Assembly: GCA_022592435.1 (NCBI GenBank)
Contig: JABYQS010000534.1
Span: 1-19,086 of the forward strand
Origin: Cerioporus squamosus
Taxonomy: Eukaryota > Basidiomycota > Agaricomycetes > Polyporales > Polyporaceae
DNA length: 19,086 bases
Direction: 5' to 3'
Shown here: positions 1 through 9,585 of the stretch, in pieces
Layout of the letters: every line of letters starts with the position of its first letter
Position numbering within the stretch: position 1 is the stretch's first letter
The notes under the pieces: generated by a model
Told to the model about the DNA's origin: nothing
What the model saw: the letters and a program-made list of their open reading frames with translations, nothing else
Database searches by the model: none
Position numbers and translations under genes: made by a program

Positions 1-213
1 TTCTCCTCTAGAATTTCGAAGCCAAACGATGCTCTCACTCCGTGATCGGTGATTTTCTCAGTAGGCTGGGCCTGGGTTACGGTATCCCGCTGTGTGCCTC
101 AGAACTGACTTGTCAACTAAATGGTTCGAGACGTGCATCTGTCCTTCAAAGTTCCAGATCCGCAACTGCCGGCGTCGGGACATAAGTATACCTGTGGATC
201 CGACTGCAATATT
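1..213. other. Left flank of the inverted repeat, no confident gene
   Basis: No gene can be called here. On the minus strand a reading frame starting at a TTG (position 294) runs out of the left repeat arm into this flank and stops at 58. It encodes a hydrophobic stretch (FITGAGIVNIAVGSTGIL) followed by a basic turn, so it could be a decayed exon with one membrane segment. There is no ATG start, no recognised homologue and no clear splice context, so it is not called as a gene. Confidence 0.4.
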
Positions 214-865
214 TACTATGCCTGCACCAGTAATGAAAACTCCCAAAAGTTGCAACAGAAGTGAAAAATTGGGTCTATCTCCACGACTTCTCAAGCACTT
301 CCCAGAAAATGTTGTGTTCCTGAATCTCCTGCATCTCCTCTATCCACTCATGAAATCAGCGTAAAATTCCGTCCAGGGAGTGTGGAGATATTCAAGTACG
401 AAGTGGGCGAGTCAGTCGTACGAAGCGCTGATGGCCTTCGGCTGGGCGATTTGCTCATCCGGAGCCGGCGAAACTTTGCCAGCATAGAGACGTACCCTGA
501 GGCGTGCTTGTGCGAAATTTCCGAGAGGATTGAGGGAGATGAGGATGCTGTAGGAGGGAGGAGGTCTGCGAGCGTGACAGTCAGCCACCGAGGCCTGTCG
601 GAGTCTGAAGTTGAGGTTTGCCGGCCTCCTTCGACGACACGACACCGCGCGCACGGGGGCTCATCCGAGTCGGAGCTCAAAGATGCCGCCTCAGCGCCCG
701 TGACAAATGCGTGACCGAGGGCTCAGGAGTTTTCATTGCTGTTGCGATTCAGTGTCCGCCCTCGCTTCACCTCCTATCCCATCCTCTCGTTTCCAAAAAT
801 CAGTCACAGGTACTCAAGACAGCTCGGAATCGATCTGTGAAGGTCCGATAGAAATCGGGTAAGGG
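214..865 (+). repeat. Left arm (652 bp) of a large inverted repeat
   Basis: This arm is the reverse complement of 918-1569. By eye I count about four substitutions and two one-base indels over 652 positions, about 99% identity. Most differences lie in the outer ~110 bp: near 238-245 (actcccaaaag against aatcccacaag), an extra A near 273-277, g/c near 281, and g/t near 310. One inner indel lies at about 715 (gaccgag against gacccgag). The arm carries overlapping reading frames of up to about 110 codons, but none is a family I recognise. The inner edge ends in gtaaggg, which resembles a splice donor. No transposase, long terminal repeat or convincing target-site duplication is visible. Confidence 0.95.
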
Positions 866-917
866 ACGGGAGAGATAGTCAAGTACGAAGCCGTTTTTTT
901 CATTACTGGTGAACTGA
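866..917. other. 52-bp spacer (loop) of the inverted repeat
   Basis: This unpaired centre separates the two arms. It is not random sequence. Positions 872-890 match 385-403 of the left arm at 18 of 19 positions. Positions 896-911 match 1543-1558 at the outer end of the right arm at 16 of 16. About two thirds of the loop is therefore made of short copies of arm sequence. If transcribed, it would be the loop of a ~650-bp RNA hairpin. Confidence 0.9.
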
Positions 918-1569
918 CCCTTACCCGATTTCTATCGGACCTTCACAGATCGATTCCGAGCTGTCTTGAGTACCTGTGACTGATTTTTGGAAACGAGAGG
1001 ATGGGATAGGAGGTGAAGCGAGGGCGGACACTGAATCGCAACAGCAATGAAAACTCCTGAGCCCTCGGGTCACGCATTTGTCACGGGCGCTGAGGCGGCA
1101 TCTTTGAGCTCCGACTCGGATGAGCCCCCGTGCGCGCGGTGTCGTGTCGTCGAAGGAGGCCGGCAAACCTCAACTTCAGACTCCGACAGGCCTCGGTGGC
1201 TGACTGTCACGCTCGCAGACCTCCTCCCTCCTACAGCATCCTCATCTCCCTCAATCCTCTCGGAAATTTCGCACAAGCACGCCTCAGGGTACGTCTCTAT
1301 GCTGGCAAAGTTTCGCCGGCTCCGGATGAGCAAATCGCCCAGCCGAAGGCCATCAGCGCTTCGTACGACTGACTCGCCCACTTCGTACTTGAATATCTCC
1401 ACACTCCCTGGACGGAATTTTACGCTGATTTCATGAGTGGATAGAGGAGATGCAGGAGATTCAGGAACACAAAATTTTCTGGGAAGTGCTTGAGAAGTCG
1501 TGGAGATAGACGCAATTTTCACTTCTGTTGCAACTTGTGGGATTTTTCATTACTGGTGCAGGCATAGTA
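918..1569 (-). repeat. Right arm (652 bp) of a large inverted repeat
   Basis: Reverse complement of 214-865 and exactly equal in length. The match ends at 1569; after that the sequence (gtacggccgcgg...) is unlike the left flank. On the minus strand the arm holds a 150-codon frame (1522-1070) that begins MKIASISTTSQALPRKF. The same frame is shortened in the left arm by the extra A near 273-277. I do not recognise the product, and overlapping frames of similar length on the other strand make its coding status doubtful. The arm could be part of a fold-back (MITE-like) element, a duplicated and inverted gene fragment, or a hairpin-RNA locus. Confidence 0.95.
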
Positions 1570-2351
1570 GTACGGCCGCGGGGCGGAGACAACATGCATC
1601 TTATGCTTCTATCTGCTCCCGACATCTTCCATCAAGATGGATGCGCGTGTTGTGTAGCGATGTCTACCTGTCAAGGCGAAAATCTCACACGTGTCCTGGG
1701 GCCTGTCTGAAGCTCTGAACACTCCATGATGCGATAGGTCCTGGTGCTCTCACGACGGCGTCCATCGAGCAGCTATTTCTTATACAACGCTCGGTCACAT
1801 TGGGGTCATACGAACACGTATCGCGGTGAGTCGCTTGCTTATCGTGGTTAGTTGAAGCTTAACTCTGCGACAGAGTCATATGCGTCACCAGCTGCAGAAA
1901 CCAGGATGCGCCACTGCGACTCATCTACCACGACATGCTGCCGGTGCGGCTTCGACCCACCGTTCTTGCTCGGGATACACCATTTTGCCCGAACATTGTC
2001 GTAAACCCGAACGTGCTTGCATGTCACGCTACGCATGCCCCACAGCGCCTGTGGTACACTTCGTGGACTGCGACCTGTCAGAAGACCCTCTGGGCAGGCC
2101 CATGGCGTCGTCGCCAACGACCATTGGGCGGGAATCATGCCAGCGCCGGAGAAGCTGACGGCATTGTCCATCCTCTGTGCGCGTTTCGCTGATGACTGTG
2201 GGGAGTACCTGCCAGTACGATGGTGTGGTGTGCGCTGAGTGCCTTGGGAAATGTTCCCCGACAGCTCTATATGTAGAGACAGTTGTGGCAGTCATGGCAA
2301 GGGATACCAACCTCGCCCCACATCTTACCTCTTGAAACGAGGACCTCACAG
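1570..2351. other. Gene-free stretch upstream of the GMC gene
   Basis: No gene is supported in these 782 bp. Open frames reach about 107 codons (minus strand, 2171-1848), but their translations are Cys/Arg/Pro-rich and resemble nothing I know. The last ~150 bp should include the promoter and 5' UTR of the GMC oxidoreductase gene. Confidence 0.5.
2265..2278 (+). promoter_or_regulatory. Possible TATA box of the GMC gene
   Basis: A TATATG core (2268-2273) sits in a short palindrome, CTCTATATGTAGAG, about 80 bp upstream of the GMC start codon. Spacing and sequence fit a fungal TATA element giving a short 5' UTR. It is a short motif and could be chance. Confidence 0.3.
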
Positions 2352-5218
2352 ATGTACCTCTTCCTCCTCAGCGCCCTCTGCGGCACTTTGCCGTACGTCC
2401 TCTCTGCGGACACAGCAGGTACGTAGCAGAAGTCTGCCATTAGAGTTCCAACTGACATCGGCTATCGCAGTGGCAAACAGGACATTCGATTACGTCGTAG
2501 TTGGCGCGTCATGTTGTATCCATGCACAATCGAACCGCATGCTGATTAACCTCGTTAGGTGGTGGGATAGCAGGCCTTGTCGTCGCGGCAAGACTGAGTG
2601 AAGATCCACGCGTAACAGTTGCAGTAATCGAAGCCGGCGCACATTACGTCGACGAACCTCTAATTGATACCCCAGGTAGGTCCACCACCACATCTCCTAG
2701 CTATATCAATTCCGACAGCGCACTGCCACAGAACAATTCGGTCAAGCTCTCGGAAACCCCAAGTTTGATTGGAACTTCGTGACCGCCCCGCAGTCTGGCC
2801 TCAACAATGGGGTTGTTTCGTATCCAAGGGGAAAGATGCTCGGCGGTTCCAGCGGTATCAACTTCATGGCTTGGGACAGAGCGTCTGTCAAGGAGTATGA
2901 CGCTTGGCAGGAGGTACAGAAACGCCTATAGATTATTCTCGCTGAGCGGTTCACTGATAACGATGATAGCTCGGAGCTGAAGGATGGAACTGGAAGGCGC
3001 TCCTCCCATATCTGAAGAAGGTCGAGACCGTCTCTCCCCCGACGTCCTCACAGCTGTTCCCTGGTGCTACGGAGATCTCAGAGACTACGTTCGACGAGTT
3101 CCATGGAAGGGCCGGGCCGCTTCAAGTGAGAGCATTCATCCGTGATGCCAAGTCTTCACTAACATTGCTCACAGGCGTCATATAACGTCTTTTACGCTAA
3201 TATAACGACCCCATACGTGGAGACCGTGAACGGACTGGGCATCCAAACGAATAGTGACCCCGTGGGTGACATGTCGTCTTCCGTGATGTTGCTTCGCGAA
3301 TTCAATGGCTCTGCAGTACAGGGGCGACGGAACGGGTATATTCAACACCGAGTGTGCGATCGATAGAACCAAGAACCCTGGAAAGCGGTCATATGCGGCC
3401 AATACTTACTACCGCGGCGACAAGCCCAACTTGACCGTCTTTCTCGCTACACAGGTAGGACACCGATCGGACGGTGTTTAGGATTGAGTATCGACTGGTA
3501 ACCGAACATCGTTCAACAGGCCACCAAGCTGAATCTCGCCACCCACTCTGTCACCGGGCACCTGCGAGCCACCGGTGTGAACGTCGTCGCGGTGAATGCT
3601 ACCGGCATCAATGGGACCATCACTGCGCGGAAGGAGGTTCTGCTTGCCGCAGGTGGGCACAGTCCGTATCTTAACCACCAGACAAAGATACTGAATGAGT
3701 CTGCAGGATCAATTCAATCGCCTCAATTGCTGGAGCTATCGGGTGAGTTGCTAGTAGCTGCGTCTCCGAGCTTTCCTAACCCTTTTGAAGGAATTGGGAA
3801 CAAGACCATTCTTGAGTCCGTAGGGATCAAGACTCTCATCGACCTTCCAGGAGTGGGCGAGAACCTACAGGTTAGCTGAACACCTTGCACACTATCGGTA
3901 GTCTTACTATCGCTTCAGGATCATACACTACTCGCACAAGACTTCGAGATGCAGAATGATATCTTCACCTATGGTGAGCCGCTTGTGTTCGTCAGTGATC
4001 AATATGATTTTTGATATGCTGAGGCGTCTGGCAGATGAGCTCCGGAACAACGCGACCTACCTAGCGGAGCAAGAGGCAGAGTAGTGAGTGCTACTAGAAT
4101 GGGAGCATCGCAATGATGCCGACCTTGCGCCGTGTTCCAGTGCCGCCAACGGAACAGGAATCTTCGCTTCGTTGTCATTCGCCCTCACCTTCCCGACGGT
4201 GAAGTCAGTTGTCTCTCCCGAGGTGCTCGCATCGTTGCGAGACAAGGCGGCAAAATTGCTCGCATCACCGGGCATCTCAGCGTTGACCAAGGCGCAATAC
4301 AAGTTGCAATCCGAATGGCTCGTCGGTGACGATGTCGCCTACCTCGAGTACATCATGTTCCCGACAGGAGGTAGGACGGCCGTGAGCCCTACGCCCGGTT
4401 CCGTGTACATCACCATCTGGGTCGGAATGATGGTACAACGCTCTGATCCTCTTTGTTCTTTCTTTCACTTACTCACGCGTTCACACCTATGCAGCATCCA
4501 TTCGGTCGCGGTTCAGTTGTATGTTGACTGCCACTCCGTTCACTCGAGCCGCTAAATCTAAGGGGGCCAATATCGTAGCACATCAACTCTAGCAGCCCAT
4601 TCGTGCAGCCGGTGATAGATCCCAAGTACCTCGGGAACGATGTCGGTGAGTACCACTCGCAAAAGCCCTTACCGCGCTACCGAACCCATACCATCGCAGA
4701 CATGCAACTTGCGCTCGAGAGCACCAAGTTCGTCAGGAAGATCACCGAGAGCGAACCCCTAGCCTCGTATGTCGTCGGCCCTCATGAACCACCTGCGAAC
4801 GTGACAAGCGACGACGATTGGCTCAGGTTTGCACACGTCTGTCTGAGCGATCTTGGCAGTGTTCTAACCACGATCTCCAGCTATATCAAGACTTTCTTGG
4901 GCACCATCTACCACCCTATGGGCACGGCGGCGATGTTACCACGCGAGATGGGAGGTGAGTGTCACTGCGATACGGCCTCAACATGTAGACATAGGAATGA
5001 CTCTTCTCCAGGCGTCGTCGACCCGGCTACGCTGAGGGTGTATGGCACAACCAACTTGCGCGTTGTCGACGCATCCGTGATACCGATGCTACTCGGGACC
5101 CATCCACAGGCGAGCATTTACGCGGTCGCGGAACGAGTAAGTGAGATCGATCTCTAGCGTAAATCTTCGCACTGACGAGTTTGATCAGGCCGCGGACATG
5201 ATCAAGGGCCTCATCTGA
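2352..5218 (+). CDS. Secreted GMC oxidoreductase (aryl-alcohol-oxidase-like flavoenzyme), 19 exons
   Basis: FAD-dependent glucose-methanol-choline oxidoreductase that probably oxidises an alcohol or sugar outside the cell and makes H2O2; substrate unknown. Exons 2352-2418, 2471-2503, 2559-2675, 2732-2913, 2970-3125, 3175-3261, 3317-3454, 3520-3652, 3707-3742, 3791-3870, 3919-3973, 4035-4083, 4141-4432, 4495-4518, 4579-4645, 4700-4826, 4881-4954, 5012-5136 and 5189-5218 sum to 1872 nt (623 aa), normal for the family. Residues 1-19 are a signal peptide. FDYVVVGGGIAGL (28-40) is the ADP-binding motif. PRGKMLGGSSG (104-114) and GGSIQSPQLLELSG (304-317) are the two GMC signatures. H559 (HPMGTAAM) and H603 (GTHPQ) are the active-site pair, 44 residues apart as in Pleurotus aryl-alcohol oxidase. 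Several N-x-S/T sites suggest glycosylation. Intron 2 needs a GC donor. It converges on SLT11, 141 bp away. Confidence 0.93.
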
Positions 5219-5359
5219 GTATTGCACACGGGACGTAACTTCCTTGGAGCCGGCGGACAGTCCACATAAGCGTGTGTTCCAGATCGCGCATGTATGTCAA
5301 CTAATGGTACAGTAGGATATACAAACTCACAAAGCACGAACGATACCTGGGATGCGAGA

Positions 5360-6657
5360 TCATGAAGCAGTCACAGGCACGGAAGATGAACCGGCAGCCT
5401 GAGCAGGCTTCGCGCCAGATGCACCCTTGCTCCTTCCCCAACGAACGTTGACCATCTCTCCGTCAATCTCGAGGCCATTCGCCCAGGCCTGCGCTGCAGT
5501 CTCGGCCGATGCCCTGTCTTTCCAGTTGACGAAGGCGCATCTGCACAAGCGCCAGTCAGCGGGTGGCAACATATGATAGTCGTGCCACATACCTCGTCTT
5601 CTCGACATGTACCACAGACTTCAGTTGTGACGGCTGTACTGAAGGCAAGGACTTGAGCACACGGGTCCTTATGCTTTGCTCAGTGGACGACGGTGACAAC
5701 GAGCTCAAGAAGAGGGAAGTCTAGACAAACAGCCGACATCAACCAATGCTACCACAGGGAATGCTAGACCGACGCACGATGCTTTGGTCTTCAGGGGGTT
5801 GCAAACCCATGTTCGTCGCGTTTGCGGACAAGATCTTTCTAGCAACAGGGTCGTTGCGGCCATGATACCGATCCTGTATGTTTTGCTTCGACAGCTCATT
5901 CTGCACCGGCATCTCGTGCCTGTATTGCATGAGGTTTGGGGGCAATAAGAGCAGAGTAACTGACGACATACCGGTACGGACACTCATCCCCACGCTTGCA
6001 TTCACCCTTGGCGAAGAATGAGCATAGATGTGGACGGTTACGCTTGTAGTAGGGATCGGTGCGTGCGAGTTGCTTGAGCATCTCCTTCCCTGCACTCGAC
6101 TGCCGACTGTTCACGTCCAACAATGACTTCGCACCATCAAGCTGCGTGTTGTTGGAAAACTAGAGCGCAATGATACTACACGTGGCACGTACCTTGCTCT
6201 CCATGTTCTGTGCGTAGTACTCCCGGTTGATCTCGCTCGTTGGTGCTTCGCTCTCCACCCCCAGTGCCGTATCCCGGACTTGCGTGGGCAATCCGTACTC
6301 CAAGTCAAGCAGACATGTCTGGCAGACGTTCTTGATCTTGGCGCACGTCTGACAAATGACGGTGGTCTTGAACCTCATACCGGTGCCAGGGTTCCAACGG
6401 AAGACGGTGAAGGGGCGAGCGCATGTGCCACAAGAACGTCCAAACTCTTGCTTAGACTGTATAAGCAGTCAAACAGTCGTCCAAATGGTGCAAAGACGGC
6501 AAGACATACCATGCGCACGAATGCATTGTCACCCAAGCCTGCAGGTTGTGGTCGGTTCATGCTCGAAGTGGCGAAGGGTGTCTTACTCACATGTTTCGCA
6601 GAGAATGGGAAACTCGCTCTGTTCCCAGCCGGCCTTGTTTATGTCTGCCTTCGGCAT
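5360..6657 (-). CDS. SLT11: Pre-mRNA-splicing factor Slt11/RBM22 (Ecm2/Cwc2-type)
   Basis: Spliceosomal RNA-binding protein of the Prp19-related complex. In this family it contacts U6 snRNA and the intron near the catalytic centre. On the minus strand the exons are 6657-6591, 6538-6510, 6456-6193, 6141-5972, 5919-5778, 5720-5593 and 5540-5360, totalling 981 nt (326 aa). The start [20 protein letters not shown] is the conserved family N-terminus, which fixes the ATG. A Cys-rich zinc region covers residues 20-95 (CETC, CGTC, CQTC, CQTC). A CCCH finger at 160-178 has C160, C168, C174 and H178 (spacing 7-5-3). An RRM at about 225-306 contains RCAFVNWK. The tail is short and Ala/Ser-rich, so the protein is shorter than human RBM22. 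Intron 3 has two in-frame acceptors 18 nt apart. I chose the 51-bp form because it gives NMESKLDG, closer to my memory of homologues than the 33-bp form. It is divergent from NPR2. Confidence 0.95.
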
Positions 6658-7315
6658 GTTGATTCCACAGGGTGAAAATGGATAGTGGGAGGTAGTGGAT
6701 GTATGGAGACGAGTTCAGCTTGCTTGCAGAAACGGCTCACCGCGTTACGAAACGTCTGCTTAGTCATCAGTCCCGCTCTCATACTCCAGCGTCTACGAGG
6801 TACTTGCTAAGTACTGACACCGCAACGGACGCATCCTTTCCGCCCTGCTGAAATCCTGGCAAAATGGTAACGTTGCTTGATTCCGCCAGGTAGAATATTT
6901 TACGTTTACGAGACGATAAGCCTCCAAGGAAAGTCTCGTTTAGGCAGGTTTGGAAGGCTTATAGACCTATTGTGGCAAGCGTAAGGGGGTTACGTGCAAT
7001 GTTTCAGAGGTAGCAAAACTCTTACTTTCAGCAATCCATTTTTCTAACCCCGGAAAGGATGCTTTCTTTGCAGTGTGAACTCCACCTGACTGACCTCAAT
7101 AGGTCAGTGAACCGCCAACTTCGAGCAGATGGATGTCTGTGCGTACTTCGCGAACGGCTTGAGAAGTATTGCTGATAGTGAGTTTCAGAACCCACGTGAA
7201 GTCGCGTTGCAGACGCGTAGGTCCTCTCTGCAGGAACTTAACGCATAGTCATGTTAACCAACATGTTCTCCACGGATAGTAGAGTCCACATCATCGACGG
7301 CCTGAAGTTATCGTA
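6658..7315. promoter_or_regulatory. Divergent promoter region between SLT11 and NPR2
   Basis: 658 bp without a gene. It must hold the promoters and 5' UTRs of SLT11 (left) and NPR2 (right). Visible features are a perfect inverted repeat at 6800-6814 (GTACTT-gct-AAGTAC), a longer one at 7089-7108 (ACTGACCT-caat-AGGTCAGT), and ACGCGT at 7213-7218, about 100 bp before the NPR2 start. No tRNA or other RNA gene was seen. Confidence 0.6.
7089..7108. promoter_or_regulatory. Inverted repeat, possible operator
   Basis: Perfect 8-bp arms (ACTGACCT / AGGTCAGT) are separated by caat, inside the shared SLT11-NPR2 upstream region and about 210 bp before the NPR2 start. This size and spacing suit binding by a dimeric transcription factor. 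No specific factor can be assigned from sequence. Confidence 0.35.
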
Positions 7316-9585
7316 ATGTCCTCCAACGGGGCCTCCTTCCTTCCCCGCCTAGAGTCTGTATTTTACGCTGTCTTCGATGTCGAACAAGGGCCGAAGATCG
7401 TCTCCCAAGTCCCTGAGGCTCTTATTGCCACCACGTCTTCTGGCCAAGCATCCGGAGCGTCTAGCAGCACTCTGTTCGCCGCTTCACCTGCATCTTCTAC
7501 TCCCTCACTCTCAGAGGTGGACCTCCCCTCACGCGCAGCATCCAGCTCCGTTCTCTCCTCCCCCATCTCACAACGACTGGACGCTACGAGCATGTTATCA
7601 CCTGACAAACGCGGCAACTCCACGAATCGGTTTCTGTTCAACTTCGACGACATCTCGAAATATGTCATCCCGCCAAAGGCTCTGTGTGGTCGACTGGTCA
7701 TCTGCGCAACCAAGAAACATCAGATCCTTGGCTTCCCAGTGCGGCTGGACGATGAATCCTATCCACGGAACTACTTCCTATACAACGTCTGTTTCGTGTT
7801 CGAGCGTACCGCGGACCTGAGCTGTTACGAACCTGTGGCAAGGAAGGTCAGCCGTGTTCTGACAGCATGTGAGGTAGGCGATGCCATGATGAAAGACGAC
7901 TTGGACCCTCACTTACCCTCGTTGCAGAAAGAGTCTGGGTTTCTATCCTCTGCTCAGAGCGCTCCCGCCGTTCATGCAATACTCGAGCAACTATACGAGG
8001 ACCTGAACTCATATTCCGAGACATCCATCCCAATCGACCCATTCAACTCAATCGAACTGAAGATCTTCCCCTTTTACCCGAATCCTCCTCCTGTCAAGGA
8101 TTGGATGGTACCTCTCGCCCTCATCAACCTCACGAATAGGATCGAGCCAAACTGGGACCTGACCATTGTGAAGGTACGCTGGTGGAGCGCCGTGCCTACT
8201 ATTCCGCCCGTGACTGACTTGCTGCAGATATGTCCATTCATCGACGGCATAAACCACATCAGCCGAATCGCACGACTCGCAAACTGCGATCCTAACCTCA
8301 CCCGCCTTGCCATTTCGCATCTTCTGTAAGTGGCCCCTCTCCTCAATATTATCGAGCGAAGCTGATGCTGACGCCTGCTCAGGTATTACCAAGTCATCAT
8401 GATGATCGACATATTCCAGTATTCTAATATGTATACCCTCCGGAAGAGCATGCAATGGCTAGCGGACAAGGATCATATCAGGGACGAATGTGGTCCGTAC
8501 GTCACGAAAGCTGGTAAGCGACCAGTTTTCCCGTAGCACTCTGTTCTCACCATCTCTGCAGGCTTCCCAATCCCCGACTGGCCGACACTGCTCCATCTCT
8601 ACTCCCGCTTCAGGGCAGGGAAGACCGTACGAGACTGGATGGAAGAATACGACGTGCACAAGCTAAACATCGACGTGAGACGATTCACGAGTTTTGGTGT
8701 CATCAAGGTGAGAGAGTCCGCTCGCGTAACCTAGTGTAGTGTCATGCTGACACTCAATATCAGGGCTTTCTACGTCGTGTTCATCGCTGGCCTGTCCTGC
8801 TCTCAAGTCCAGAGCAAGCACAAGATAAGCATCCTTCCATGAGCTCGCTTGGTAGGAAGCGCGGCAAGAGCTTCGCGTCGGCCATGACGATCTCAACTTC
8901 CACTGCCTCTCCCCCGACGACACGCACGGACCCTGAGTCCCTACGTTCAAGAGGGCGCGTCCAAGAGGCTCAGCCCACCATCGCTTCCGCTGGAGCGGAG
9001 ATAGTCCCGGCGTTCTCTACAGCCTCTGCAAGTACGGTGACACGAATAGCACCGACGCGCCGCGCAAGCGCAGCAGAAAGCTCTCTAGAGATGCTCCGCA
9101 GTCGCGACGGCCGTAAGCCGCTGCAGGACAGAGCGTACCAGACAATGTCGCGCTTGTATGGCCGAGCTGAGGCCATAGCGCAGAAAGCTGCAGGCAAGCA
9201 AGGGGATACGTTTTCCAATGCAACAGCGAGGAACATCGTGTCGTCCTCTCCCGATGCGTTCGAAGCGCGAGGTCTGCCCGTCACTGCCGGGGGTATGGCA
9301 TCGGACACACTCGACAGCGAGCAATCAAGTGGAGGGAGGTCGAACTTACTCGGAGGGGTCAGACCGCGGATTTCGCGGGAATTCTCGACTGGTCAAGGGC
9401 TTCTGCAGGGCCCGGCGCAATTTCCACCGGAGTTGCTGATGCTGCTGGACGGCGAGCATCACACGGACGAGATCTGCACGAGGTTCGAGGTTGGTTGGCC
9501 CATGCTGAGACAATGGCTGTTCGCTGCAGGTGGTGCGCAGGAAGGAGATGAAGACTACGGCAGCGTATCCATAATATATCGATAG
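7316..9585 (+). CDS. NPR2: Nitrogen permease regulator 2 (SEACIT/GATOR1 subunit)
   Basis: With Npr3 and Iml1 this protein forms the GAP complex that restrains TORC1 at the vacuole when amino acids are low. Exons 7316-8173, 8228-8325, 8383-8513, 8562-8707 and 8764-9585 give 2055 nt (684 aa). The N-terminus carries the longin-type segment LESVFYAVFDVEQGPKIVSQ, then a Ser/Ala/Thr-rich insert (about residues 40-100). The conserved core includes NWDLTIVK-ICPFIDGINHI and YYQVIMMIDIFQYSNMY. Residues ~435-625 are a long low-complexity linker rich in Ser, Thr, Ala and Arg. The conserved end is LLMLLDGEHHTDEICTRF and SIIYR. It is longer than human NPRL2 (380 aa), mainly through the linker. Intron 1 (54 bp) is stop-free and in frame, so its retention would add 18 residues. 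I treat it as an intron because the homologous core is continuous without it. The stop lies 13 bp from the RCL1 stop. Confidence 0.95.

Noticed and set aside
1070..1522. 150-codon minus-strand frame inside the right repeat arm, with a shorter copy in the left arm
   Set aside because: No recognised family. Overlapping frames of similar length exist on the other strand, and the frame is broken by an indel in the other arm. Identity between copies only reflects the inverted repeat.
214..1569. Canonical DNA transposon or MITE
   Set aside because: No target-site duplication was visible at 205-213 against 1570-1578, and no transposase or short conserved terminal motif. The fold-back possibility is kept only as a hypothesis.
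1848..2171. 107-codon minus-strand frame between the repeat and the GMC gene
   Set aside because: Translation resembles no known family, and other frames of similar size overlap it on both strands.
2508..2558. GT donor at 2508 for GMC intron 2
   Set aside because: It would put the following exon out of frame and destroy the FAD-binding glycine motif. The GC donor at 2504 restores VVGGGIAGL exactly.
2719..2731. Earlier acceptor (…gacag, ending 2718) for GMC intron 3
   Set aside because: It gives the wrong phase. The acceptor ending at 2731 restores EQFGQALGNPKFDWNF and keeps the total length divisible by three.
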